Shown piece by piece: positions 39,625 to 47,635 of a stretch of DNA of 64,000 nt (position 1 is the stretch's first letter; the number at the start of each line of letters is the position of its first letter). The notes under the pieces were generated by a model that was given only the letters and a program-made list of their open reading frames with translations, was not told where the DNA came from and did no database searches. Position numbers and translations under genes: made by a program. This DNA is from DYRB01 sp963845265 (GTDB lineage Bacteria > Pseudomonadota > Gammaproteobacteria > Chromatiales > Chromatiaceae): the NCBI GenBank assembly GCA_963845265.1, contig CAWJRN010000009.1, forward strand, positions 124,001 to 188,000. Direction: 5' to 3'.

Positions 39625-40818
39625 CTAAGCCCCCTGTCGGTCGGTGCCGACGAGGAAAGTACCGACGAGGTCCGAGAGGCCATCCAGCAGGAGATCCGCC
39701 TGGGCCTGGTCGAGAATCAGCGGCGGCAGGAGCCGGATCACCCTTTCGGCAGTCACATTGATCAGCAGGCCGGCGCTCAATGCCTGGGCGACCAGGTCGG
39801 GGCAGGGTCGGTCCAGCTCGATGCCGAGCATCAGCCCGCGTCCCCGAACCTCCACCACGCCGGCAAGGCCCTCCAGGCGCATACGGAACCCGGCCAAGAG
39901 ATACTCGCCCAGGTCAGCCGCGCGCTGGGGTAGCCCCTCAGCGTTCAGGGTATCGAGCACCGCGCGAGCTGCGCGACAGGCGAGTGGGTTGCCGCCGAAG
40001 GTGGAGCCGTGGTTGCCAGGGCCGAAGACATCCGCAGCCGCTCCTCGCGCCAGGCAGGCGCCGATGGGCACCCCGTTGGCGAGCCCCTTGGCCAGGGTCA
40101 TGACATCGGGCCGGATGCCGCTGTCCTGGTACGCAAACGGCACCCCGGTGCGTCCCATCCCGGTCTGGATCTCATCGAGCATCAGGAGCCAGCCATGGGT
40201 ATCGCACAGGGCACGCAGGCGCGGCAAATAATCTCCCGCCGGGATGACGATCCCGCCCTCGCCTTGGATAGGTTCCACCAGCACTGCGGCGATGTTTGGC
40301 CGATTTGCGGCCGCGGTCTCCACCGCGGCGATATCGTTGTAGGGGACCCGCACGAAGCCCTGAACCAGTGGCTCGAACCCGGCCTGGACCCGGCGGTTGC
40401 CGGTGGCGCTCAAGGTGGCCAGGGTGCGTCCATGAAAGCTCCCATCCATCACCAGGATGGCGGGGTCTTTGAGTCCCCGGTGATGGGCATACAGTCGCGC
40501 GAGCTTGATGGCGGCCTCGTTGGCCTCGGCGCCTGAATTGGAGAAGAACACCCGATCCATGCCGGCATAGGCCGTCAGGGCTTCGCCTAAGGCCTGCTGC
40601 TCAGCGATCTGGTAGAGGTTCGAGGTGTGGATCAGGAGACCCGCCTGCTCGCACAGGGCGTCGCGCACCGCCGGGTGGGCGTGGCCCAGTCCGCATACAG
40701 CGATGCCGGACAAGGCGTCCAGGTAGCGTCGGCCATCGGTGTCCCAGAGCCAGGCCCCTTCGCCTCGGGCGAAGGTGACGGGTTGCCGCTTGTAGGTCGC
40801 CATCAATGGGTCGTGCAT
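39625..40818 (-). CDS. argD: Acetylornithine aminotransferase
   Basis: 397 residues from the ATG at 40818. It is a PLP-dependent transaminase in arginine synthesis. 'FFSNSGAEANEAAIKLAR' binds the cofactor phosphate, 'LMLDEIQTGMGRTG' follows, and the PLP lysine is in 'VMTLAKGLANGVPIGA'. An in-frame Met six residues later (MATYKRQPVTF) is an alternative start. A candidate promoter and hairpin lie upstream, and argF follows. Confidence 0.96.
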   Translation of the reverse strand: MHDPLMATYKRQPVTFARGEGAWLWDTDGRRYLDALSGIAVCGLGHAHPAVRDALCEQAGLLIHTSNLYQIAEQQALGEALTAYAGMDRVFFSNSGAEANEAAIKLARLYAHHRGLKDPAILVMDGSFHGRTLATLSATGNRRVQAGFEPLVQGFVRVPYNDIAAVETAAANRPNIAAVLVEPIQGEGGIVIPAGDYLPRLRALCDTHGWLLMLDEIQTGMGRTGVPFAYQDSGIRPDVMTLAKGLANGVPIGACLARGAAADVFGPGNHGSTFGGNPLACRAARAVLDTLNAEGLPQRAADLGEYLLAGFRMRLEGLAGVVEVRGRGLMLGIELDRPCPDLVAQALSAGLLINVTAERVIRLLPPLILDQAQADLLLDGLSDLVGTFLVGTDRQGA

Positions 40819-40845
40819 GCGAAGTTTCCAGTCTCCATAAAAGAC

Positions 40846-40882
40846 AAGAGGCGGTTTCGCGGGGGACGAGAAACCGCCTCTT
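40846..40882 (-). terminator. Hairpin in the argD leader, possible attenuator
   Basis: On the minus strand a perfect 13-bp stem (AAGAGGCGGTTTC / GAAACCGCCTCTT) with an 11-nt loop is followed by GTCTTTTA, 28 nt before the argD start. It resembles an intrinsic terminator lying between a promoter and the coding region. It could also end upstream transcription from the nfeD side. Confidence 0.6.
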
Positions 40883-40906
40883 TCGGCCAGACTATTAAGG
40901 GGTTGC

Positions 40907-40935
40907 AGTCTAAACGGACGTCTCGATTGTGGCAA
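40907..40935 (-). promoter_or_regulatory. Probable argD promoter
   Basis: Minus-strand TTGCCA, 17-bp spacer, TAGACT; the predicted start near 40900 gives a leader of about 80 nt holding the hairpin. The remaining 208 bp toward nfeD (40936-41143) contain nothing recognisable. Confidence 0.5.
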
Positions 40936-41143
40936 CCAGAAGCGCGAGGCCTGGTTTGGGAGTCACGTGCAACCGTTTCCTTCGGCTGCGCTGCGTAGTG
41001 ATACGGCGCTTAAATGTCCCGAATAGCCGCAGAGTGGATAAGGCGCATGGCCCAGCGCCGACCCCGAGAGAGATCGTCCCGTCATTTCAAAGAGTTATCT
41101 GACCCCGACACCTAATGCAGGCAGCGCCCTGTGCCCAACCGTA

Positions 41144-41614
41144 CTATCCGACCGGCCCCGCGGGGTCGGGTGAAGGCTCCACCCGCAGCACGGTCCCATC
41201 CACGCCCACCACCCGCACCAAGCGCCCAGCCGGCGCATCCGTGCCCAACACCTTCCAGGTGCTGTCGTCCACACGGATCTTGCCGGCCCCGTTGACGATG
41301 GGTGCGTCCAGGGTGAAGACCCGCCCCACGTACTGGTGTCCACGGCGGTTCAGCATTGGCTCGTCGCTGGTGAGGGGGTGGCGACGCAGGTAGAGGCGGC
41401 CGAGCACGACAATGGTCACGCTCAGCACTGCAAAGACCCCAAGCTGTAGCGACCAGGACGCCTCCGGCACCACGGCCAGCATGATCCCGACCACGATGGC
41501 GGCTACCCCGATGGGCAGGAACAGGAAGGCCGGGGTGAAGATCTCCAGGGCTGCCAGCACCAGGCCGAGGATCAGCCAGTGCCAGGGGCCGATGGGCATC
41601 AGCCAGGAGACCAT
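41144..41614 (-). CDS. NfeD-like membrane protein, short form
   Basis: 156 residues. Membrane helices occupy residues 12-75 or so ('HWLILGLVLAALEIFTPAFL', 'IGVAAIVVGIMLAVV', 'LGVFAVLSVTIVVLGRLYL'), followed by an OB-fold domain ('GRVFTLDAPIVNGAGKIRVD', 'RLVRVVGVDGTVLRV'). It lacks the serine-protease domain of long NfeD proteins. NfeD proteins partner stomatins in membrane microdomain quality control. Its start overlaps the stop of the stomatin gene. Confidence 0.92.
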   Translation of the reverse strand: MVSWLMPIGPWHWLILGLVLAALEIFTPAFLFLPIGVAAIVVGIMLAVVPEASWSLQLGVFAVLSVTIVVLGRLYLRRHPLTSDEPMLNRRGHQYVGRVFTLDAPIVNGAGKIRVDDSTWKVLGTDAPAGRLVRVVGVDGTVLRVEPSPDPAGPVG

Positions 41615-42549
41615 CAGCTGACCTCGCCGACGGAGCGGGTCGGATTGGGTTTACCGGCGCCCTGGACCAGTTCCGCGATGCCTGCCACCGAGCCGATGAT
41701 GCCGGATGCCTCCAGGGGCATCAGGATGACCTTCTGGTTCGGTGCCGAAGCGATGGCCTGGAGGGCCTCGGTGTACTTCTGGGCAACGAAGTAGTTGATA
41801 GCGTTGACGTCGCCCTTGGCGATGGCCTGGGAGACCATCATGGTCGCGCGTGCCTCCGCCTCGGCGAGGCGCTCGCGGGCCTCCGCCTCGCGGAAGGCCG
41901 CCTCGCGCTCGCCTTCCGCCTCCAGGATGGCCGCCTGCTTTTCGCCCTCGGCCTTCAGGATCGCCGCCTGGCGCAGCCCCTCAGCCTCCAGGATCTGGGC
42001 CCGCTTGATCCGCTCTGCCTTCATCTGCCGGGCCATGGCGTCCACCAGATCCCGCGGCGGGGAGATGTCCTTGATCTCGATGCGGGTCACCTTCACCCCC
42101 CATGGGGTCGTGGCGTCGTCCACCACGTTGAGGAGCTGGGCGTTGATCTTGTCGCGCTGGGAGAGGAGTTCGTCCAGGTCCATGGAGCCCATCACCGTGC
42201 GCAGGTTGGTCATGGTGAGGTTGAGGATGGCGTACTCCAGGCCGCTGACCTCATAGGCCGCCTTGGCCGCGTCGAGGATCTGGTAGAACACCACCCCGTC
42301 CGCCTTCACCATGGCATTGTCCTTGGTGATGACTTCCTGGGAGGGGACGTCCAGCACCTGCTCCATCATGTTGAGCTTGGCGCCGATGCGGTCGAAGAAC
42401 GGCACGATGAGGTGCAAGCCGGGGTCCAGGGTTTTGGTGTAGCGCCCGAAGCGCTCCACCGTGTATTCGCGACCCTGGGACACCGTCTGGATCATGAATC
42501 CGAGGACGATGAAGGCCAAAACGGCTAGAACGATAAAGAAGGTCTCCAT
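41614..42549 (-). CDS. SPFH/stomatin-like protein
   Basis: 311 residues, start at 42549. The N-terminal membrane anchor is FFIVLAVLAFIVLGFMI. The SPFH domain has 'YTVERFGRYTKTLDPGLHLI', 'PSQEVITKDNAMVKADGVVF' and 'WGVKVTRIEIKDISPP'. A long Ala/Glu-rich coiled coil (residues 180-245 or so) leads to a conserved C-terminus 'FVAQKYTEALQAIASAPNQK'. It is of the QmcA/stomatin type, assembles into membrane rings and is paired with NfeD in one operon. Confidence 0.94.
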   Translation of the reverse strand: METFFIVLAVLAFIVLGFMIQTVSQGREYTVERFGRYTKTLDPGLHLIVPFFDRIGAKLNMMEQVLDVPSQEVITKDNAMVKADGVVFYQILDAAKAAYEVSGLEYAILNLTMTNLRTVMGSMDLDELLSQRDKINAQLLNVVDDATTPWGVKVTRIEIKDISPPRDLVDAMARQMKAERIKRAQILEAEGLRQAAILKAEGEKQAAILEAEGEREAAFREAEARERLAEAEARATMMVSQAIAKGDVNAINYFVAQKYTEALQAIASAPNQKVILMPLEASGIIGSVAGIAELVQGAGKPNPTRSVGEVS

Positions 42550-42680
42550 GTGCGGCTCCTGTGGATGTGGCTGGACCAAGTATATCCCCGTGCGGTGAGG
42601 CCCTTACCGTTTCACGGATCATTCTGGGGGCAATGTGCCTGAGGGCGAGGGATGCCCGCCATGCGCTATAGTCTCGCGCC

Positions 42681-43430
42681 ATGACTCAGACATCCCCCCA
42701 GCTCCGCAAGCCGCCCAAATCACTGCTCCGTCAGGTTGGGCGTGCCATCGGCGATTTCGGCATGATCCGCGAAGGCGACCGCATCCTGCTCGGCGTCTCC
42801 GGCGGCAAGGACTCCCTGTCCCTGCTGCATATCCTGAGGCACCTTCAGACCTATGCCCCGGTGCGCTTCGAACTCGCCGTCCTTACCGTCGATCCCCAGG
42901 TCCCAGGTTTCGACCCCGGGCCACTGCGTGACTACTACGACACCCTCGGCGTGCCCTGGCATTACGAGCAGCAGCCCATCATGGATCAGGCGCGTGGCCA
43001 CATGGACGGCGACTCCTTCTGCGCCTACTGCTCGCGTATGAAACGCGGCATCATGTACCGCGTCTGCCGGGAGCAGGGTTACGGCGTCCTGGCCCTTGGC
43101 CAACACCTGGACGATCTAGCCGAGAGTCTGTTTATGTCCATCTTCCATGGCGGTCAATTGCGCACCATGAAGGCCCACTACGTCAACGACGAGGGCGATG
43201 TGCGCATCATCCGCCCCCTGGCCTACTGCCGGGAGCGTCAGACCGGCGCCTTTGCCGAGGCCGCCGGGCTACCCGTGGTCCCCGACAGTTGCCCCGCCTG
43301 CTTCTCTGCTCCGACCCGGCGCGAACACGTCAAGGCCCTGCTGGCGCGTGAAGAGGCCCTGCATCCCCACCTGTTCGCCAATGTCCTGCACGCCATCAAG
43401 CCCATCCTGACCGAGGGGCGGACCCCCTGA
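42681..43430 (+). CDS. ttcA: tRNA 2-thiocytidine(32) synthetase TtcA
   Basis: 249 residues. It thiolates cytidine 32 of certain tRNAs. The PP-loop ATP motif is GVSGGKDSLSLL (about residues 39-50). Cluster cysteines lie in 'FCAYCSRMKRG' (about 114-117) and 'SCPACFSAPTRREHVK' (about 202-205). 'LGQHLDDLAESLFMSIFHGG' is a family hallmark. It diverges from the stomatin operon with about 130 bp between. It is slightly shorter than E. coli TtcA at the C-terminus. Confidence 0.94.
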   Translation: MTQTSPQLRKPPKSLLRQVGRAIGDFGMIREGDRILLGVSGGKDSLSLLHILRHLQTYAPVRFELAVLTVDPQVPGFDPGPLRDYYDTLGVPWHYEQQPIMDQARGHMDGDSFCAYCSRMKRGIMYRVCREQGYGVLALGQHLDDLAESLFMSIFHGGQLRTMKAHYVNDEGDVRIIRPLAYCRERQTGAFAEAAGLPVVPDSCPACFSAPTRREHVKALLAREEALHPHLFANVLHAIKPILTEGRTP

Positions 43431-43485
43431 TGGCGGCGCGTCGGATCTTCGGTTCGTACCACTTCGCCCTCGGCGTCCAACCATC

Positions 43486-44062
43486 ATGATTGTCTACCTG
43501 CACGGCCTCAACAGCTCGGGGCGCTCCCACAAGGCCGGCGTCCTGCGTCGTGCCCTGGCCCCGCGGCCGGTACTCGCCCCGGACTATCCGGCCCAGCGTC
43601 CCGTGGATGCCGTGGCCTTCCTCAGCGCCTGGTTCGCCCGCCTGCCGAGGCTCCAGCGGCGACACAGGCTTGCTGATCGTGGGCAGCTCCATGGGCGGCT
43701 TCTATGGCCAATACCTGGCCCGGCACCTGGGGCTGCCCGTCGCCCACCTCTATCTCATCAATCCCGCCCTGACCCCCTGGGGCGTGCTCTCGTCCCATAA
43801 GGGCGAGATCCTGACCACGGCCCAGGGCGAGACCTACGAGATCACCGCCGAGCTGATCGAGGCGACCCGGGCCTTCGGCATTGCCGATCCCTGCGACGGG
43901 GTGCCGACCACGGTCTTTTTGGACGCCGGCGACACGGTGATCGACCCGGCCGATGCCCAGCGCCTCTACCGCCACTGCGGCGATGTGCGCCTCTACCCGG
44001 GCGGCGATCACGCCTTCCAGCACCTCGGTGATGCCATCCCACGCATCCGGGACGGAGTCTGA
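43486..44062 (+). pseudogene. YqiA-like alpha/beta-hydrolase esterase, frameshifted
   Basis: The start 'MIVYLHGLNSSGRSHKAGVL' is in one frame to about residue 55 ('AWFARLPRL'). The family continues only in the next frame, from about 43665: 'GLLIVGSSMGGFYGQYLARH' with the nucleophile serine in GSSMGG, an acid residue in 'FLDAGDTVIDP' and the catalytic histidine in 'YPGGDHAFQHLGDAIPRI'. One base change near 43650-43665 (CCGAGGCTCCAGCGGCG) would restore about 190 residues. All catalytic residues survive, so this is either a recent frameshift or a sequence error. It follows ttcA after 55 bp. Confidence 0.85.
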
Positions 44063-44066
44063 CACC

Positions 44067-45284
44067 CTAGGGAAACAGTCTCGCGACGATGCGCGCCCCG
44101 GCAACATAGGTCCCCGTCGCCGCCCCCAGGGAGCTGAACACAAACACCAGTAGCACCCGCGCCACCCGATTGCGCCACCAGCCGCGCCAGCCGGTCAGGT
44201 CCCGGCGCAGGGTTGCGAAATCCCCCACCCTTGGCCGGCGCAGGGACAGTTCCACGGCTCCGGTGATCATCCCGACCCCAAGGGCAGGGTGCAGGGTGGT
44301 GAGCGGTGCTCCCACCAGGGCGGAGAGGATGGTGAGCGGATGGCCCCCAGCGATCACGGTCCCCAGGGCCGCCAGCCCGCCGGTGATCAACACCCAATCC
44401 ACCACCATGGCCCAGCCCAGGTCCGGGGCCCGGCTGAAGCCCAGGGCGAAGCCGGCCAGGATCAAGGCCAGGATGAGCCAGGGTAGGCGCTGCACCCAGG
44501 GGTTGGGCGGTGGTACCTGCGTCAATGCTGCCAACTCCGTCGCCGGATCGGCAGGGTCCGGTTCGGCCAGGTGGCCCGCCAGCCCGCTCAGATGTCCGGC
44601 CCCGATGACCACCAGGGCCCGCCCCGGCGGGCGTTCGCCCAGCTCCTGGCGCAGCCGAGCGGCCATGTAGCGGTCGCGCTCCTCGATCAGGGCGACATAG
44701 AGCTCCCGGCGATCCTCCGCCAGCTCCGCGAAGGCCGTCTCCAGGACATCGCCCTCCTTGAGGTGCTCCACATCTTCGGCCGAGACTTTCTCCTTCGTCA
44801 GCATGGCCGCCAGCATGCCGCTGAAGAGTGTGAGGCGCCGCCACCAACCCAGCCCCCCCGCCACCCGACGCAGCGTTACCCCCAGGTCGCGGTCGATCAA
44901 CAGCAGCGGCAAGTCGTGGCGCCGTGCCAGGTCAATGGCCAGGCGCTGCTCCGCCCCGGGCTCGATACCCAGGTCGTCCGCCAGGCGCTGCTGATAGGCG
45001 GCCAGTGCCAGGTTTGCCGCCACCAGGTAGGCGCGGCCATCCCGGATCGTGGCCAGCAAGTCCAGGCGGGCCAGGGCGTTCGGGTCCGTCAGGGCCTGGA
45101 GGCGGCTGGGGCAGAGCTCCACCGCCACCGCGTCGTAGCTGCCCGTCTCGATGAGCGCGGCGACCTGATCCGCGCTGGCGCGCGAGACGTGGGCGGTGCC
45201 CAGCAGGGTCAGCTCCCAGGCGCCCAGGGTCAGGTCGATGCGCGGCTCGGTGGTGGCCGTCGGTGTCTGGGCGGGAGTAAGCAT
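44067..45284 (-). CDS. TraB/GumN-type membrane protein (PrgY-like)
   Basis: 405 residues from the ATG at 45284; the frame can extend 22 residues further. The TraB signature 'LTLLGTAHVSRASADQV' with 'DAVAVELCPSRLQAL' is at the start, and 'VVIGAGHLSGLAGHL' gives the third conserved motif. Four or so membrane helices occupy the last 130 residues ('LPWLILALILAGFALGF', 'WVLITGGLAALGTVIAGG'). TraB-family proteins, including enterococcal PrgY, are thought to be metal-dependent proteases or peptide-pheromone regulators; activity here is inferred. It is convergent with the esterase, 4 nt away. Confidence 0.88.
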   Translation of the reverse strand: MLTPAQTPTATTEPRIDLTLGAWELTLLGTAHVSRASADQVAALIETGSYDAVAVELCPSRLQALTDPNALARLDLLATIRDGRAYLVAANLALAAYQQRLADDLGIEPGAEQRLAIDLARRHDLPLLLIDRDLGVTLRRVAGGLGWWRRLTLFSGMLAAMLTKEKVSAEDVEHLKEGDVLETAFAELAEDRRELYVALIEERDRYMAARLRQELGERPPGRALVVIGAGHLSGLAGHLAEPDPADPATELAALTQVPPPNPWVQRLPWLILALILAGFALGFSRAPDLGWAMVVDWVLITGGLAALGTVIAGGHPLTILSALVGAPLTTLHPALGVGMITGAVELSLRRPRVGDFATLRRDLTGWRGWWRNRVARVLLVFVFSSLGAATGTYVAGARIVARLFP

Positions 45285-45456
45285 GGCGCTATCCAAAAAA
45301 GGTAGTTCCCGCCGCCTGCTTCTCCGCCGGCAGTCGCTGAAGTTTCTCAATCAGGACAGCGTAATTCATCGAACGACCTCCAGGGTATCGCTTAGCGGGT
45401 GACTCGGTTGCCATGTTGCCATGCTGCAGCTCGTAGCCCAAGGCACGTCGGAGCCG

Positions 45457-45930
45457 CTAGCGCGGGGTCTCCCCGGTCCGGAAAACGGTTGCCGGGATCG
45501 GTATCGCGGTCATCGAGATATTCGTGACCAAGCCGCTCTCTGTTACGAAAAGCACCACGCCTTCGCTGATTTTGTCCCCGCTCTCCTGACGCACGTACAC
45601 GCACGGCTGTTCGGGCATCTCGTACATCGGATAGGCCCGCGTCTCCGCGATTTCCGCCGACAACAGGGAACGGCTGTCTTGGATGGCCGCCAGCTTGCCC
45701 CGCAGGTAGTCGAGGTAGTCGGTTCGCCCCACAATCTCGTCAAACACCCACATCGACGAGTAGCGGACATTCTGGGCGATGAGCGGTTCCAGGTCGCTCA
45801 TGTCGAAGCTGTTGTAAGCCTTCGCCCAGGCCCGCGCTGCACGCAGTTGGTCGGGGTCTGGGTTACGCAGGAGCGATGAACTGGCCTGGGAAGTCTCGCG
45901 CATGGCTTGGCTCGTTATGGTCTTTGTCAA
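45457..45930 (-). CDS. NTF2-like (SnoaL-fold) protein
   Basis: 157 residues. The cone-shaped NTF2 fold is suggested by 'RAWAKAYNSFDMSDLEPLIA', 'VRYSSMWVFDEIVGRTDYLDYLRGKL' (shown by its VFDEIVGRTDYLDYLRG part) and a beta-rich end 'EGVVLFVTESGLVTNISMTA'. Such proteins are small ligand-binding domains or enzymes with varied roles. It is the last gene of the four-gene cluster, overlapping the previous stop by 4 nt (ATGA). An in-frame Met at residue 10 is a possible alternative start. The role within the cluster is unknown. Confidence 0.7.
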   Translation of the reverse strand: MTKTITSQAMRETSQASSSLLRNPDPDQLRAARAWAKAYNSFDMSDLEPLIAQNVRYSSMWVFDEIVGRTDYLDYLRGKLAAIQDSRSLLSAEIAETRAYPMYEMPEQPCVYVRQESGDKISEGVVLFVTESGLVTNISMTAIPIPATVFRTGETPR

Positions 45931-46640
45931 ACGCCAGGGCCGGCATCCCGGTCCTCGCGGAAGTACACGACGAAAGCTGTTTCCGGCAGGCCAAAGGCCG
46001 CGAGGAGCCTCCGCATGTTGTCACGGATCTGGTTGGCTGACAGGTTGGTCTCGGCCAGCACCCCGCCACCGAAATCCCTCCCCAAACGCAGGTCGCTCGG
46101 GTCCCGCGAGAAGTACCGGTTGCCCTTGCTGCTAGTGAAGTCGGGGTTTGAGGGCAGTGCGGCAAACACGGCAGGTTTCAAGGTCGCCAGGTATCGGCAA
46201 AGGGTTTCATGGACCTGGGACCAGGTGTTGGTGCCGTCGAAGGGCACGCCGTCCAGGGTGAAGATGGCCGGGCGCTTGTAGCGGAAGTCCTCACCCAGAC
46301 CATGGGGCACGCGCCGGTCCAGGGCCCGGATCAAACGCTCGCGGCGCTCCCGCTCCGCATCGGACGCCGGGGCGCTCGGCGCCTCGAAGGTCGGCACCTG
46401 AGTGAACTCCTCGACCAAGTGCGACAACCGCCCGGATACTTCCCGATAGTCGCCCACCGCGTTGTTAAACGCGATCATGAACGCTGCCCCCTTCGCCACC
46501 GCGTCACTGTCCTTGTAGTCGATATTCAGCCAGATATCGTCCAACAGAGCGAGCAGATCCTCGCCGACGGCATCGAGATTGGACAGGATGCTCTGGATGC
46601 GCTGACGCATGGGGGCATTTCCGGCGACTAGGTCATTCAT
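45927..46640 (-). CDS. Unrecognised protein, third gene of ATPase cluster
   Basis: 237 residues, no family recognised with certainty. The N-terminal half is helical ('MRQRIQSILSNLDAVGEDLL', 'FNNAVGDYREVSGRLSHLVE'). A Pro/Ala linker is followed by an Arg-rich stretch and a conserved-looking C-terminal domain ('GNRYFSRDPSDLRLGRDFGG', 'LAETNLSANQIRDNMRRLLA', 'FVVYFRED'). That last pattern recalls a short C-terminal domain seen in some proteins of restriction or defence loci, from memory only. There is no signal peptide or membrane helix. It overlaps both neighbours by 4 nt, so it is coupled to them. Confidence 0.75.
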   Translation of the reverse strand: MNDLVAGNAPMRQRIQSILSNLDAVGEDLLALLDDIWLNIDYKDSDAVAKGAAFMIAFNNAVGDYREVSGRLSHLVEEFTQVPTFEAPSAPASDAERERRERLIRALDRRVPHGLGEDFRYKRPAIFTLDGVPFDGTNTWSQVHETLCRYLATLKPAVFAALPSNPDFTSSKGNRYFSRDPSDLRLGRDFGGGVLAETNLSANQIRDNMRRLLAAFGLPETAFVVYFREDRDAGPGV

Positions 46641-47635
46641 CTGGAGACTCCAGCCATTTCGGACACATGTGTTGATACCGCGCTGTCCGTGCTAGCGGAT
46701 GCACCGATACCGAATCGGAACTTCAAATCATCTGGGCGAGTCTCCGGCGCAAACTGTCGCTGAATATGGTCTCTATGAATCTGCCCAAGCCTTGCCCAGG
46801 TTGTCATCTCGTGCGCACCAGTGACATCGAAACCCGCCTCGGCAACCAGGCCGATCAGGTCGGTAATTAGGTACCTTGCGTGGAAGTCTTGCCAGAGAAA
46901 GACTTCGGCCGATAGCCCGACAGACTTCAGTGTATTGCTAAGGGGCTCGAACCGCTGACGCCACTCGACCTCGTTCGGAAGTTTTCTTCCCGGTCCATCA
47001 CCAAGGCAGAAGCTCCGGTGAAGCTCAATCAATGGAGCTGGCCTACGTTCCGCGACGGGCGTAAGCAACCGCGAAAACTCCCTGTAGTTATGACTGGATG
47101 GGTCGAGGTTGGGGTCAATAAACATCAGCGAATTCGCGCATTCCAGAATCCTGTGTAATGCTCCCAAGAATGTCTCGGTCCGTCTCTCTAGGAGAACAGA
47201 ACAGCTCCGAGCTTGCCACCAGGCGCACCCGGACAACTTTTCAATAGACGTCACGAGGGTTTCGTCGCGAAACTGCTGTTTGGTCTGGTCTGCAGCAATA
47301 ATGCCCGACAGCCGGGTCGCACCATGGCTCAGGAGGGCTTCGCGACACCAACCCTCGGCATCCACTGGATCGCTCGCTGCTTGACGTGGAACAATACGAA
47401 GACGGTTACGGGATTTCAGTTTTCTGAGGATCTCCTTCGCAAGACGATGCATGCCGGAACTCCGCGAAACACAATAACGTGACCACTCCCCGTCACTAAG
47501 ATCGCGTATGACGGCCTCCTGATATAGCGCCTCCTTCAGGTGTGGCAAACACATTTCGATGTAGTCTGGCTTAGAATACGCCGCAGCATCGAACAGGTCC
47601 GGGATCAGGGCATACTCCTCAATCATCTCAATCAT
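46637..47635 (-). CDS. Unrecognised protein, PLD-like end, second gene of ATPase cluster
   Basis: 332 residues. The first 150 are helical and hydrophilic. The second half has 'LMFIDPNLDPSSHNYREFSR', 'PAPLIELHRSFCLGDGPGRK', 'VFLWQDFHARYLITDLIGLV' and 'AGFDVTG'. An FHxRYLITD motif before a 'GFDV' strand resembles one half-site of phospholipase-D-like or helicase-tail domains (HxK-type, with K changed to R). This is a weak inference. It overlaps the ATPase stop by 8 nt and the next gene by 4 nt. GC content is clearly lower than in the flanking housekeeping genes, which suggests acquisition. Confidence 0.7.
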   Translation of the reverse strand: MIEMIEEYALIPDLFDAAAYSKPDYIEMCLPHLKEALYQEAVIRDLSDGEWSRYCVSRSSGMHRLAKEILRKLKSRNRLRIVPRQAASDPVDAEGWCREALLSHGATRLSGIIAADQTKQQFRDETLVTSIEKLSGCAWWQARSCSVLLERRTETFLGALHRILECANSLMFIDPNLDPSSHNYREFSRLLTPVAERRPAPLIELHRSFCLGDGPGRKLPNEVEWRQRFEPLSNTLKSVGLSAEVFLWQDFHARYLITDLIGLVAEAGFDVTGAHEMTTWARLGQIHRDHIQRQFAPETRPDDLKFRFGIGASASTDSAVSTHVSEMAGVSR

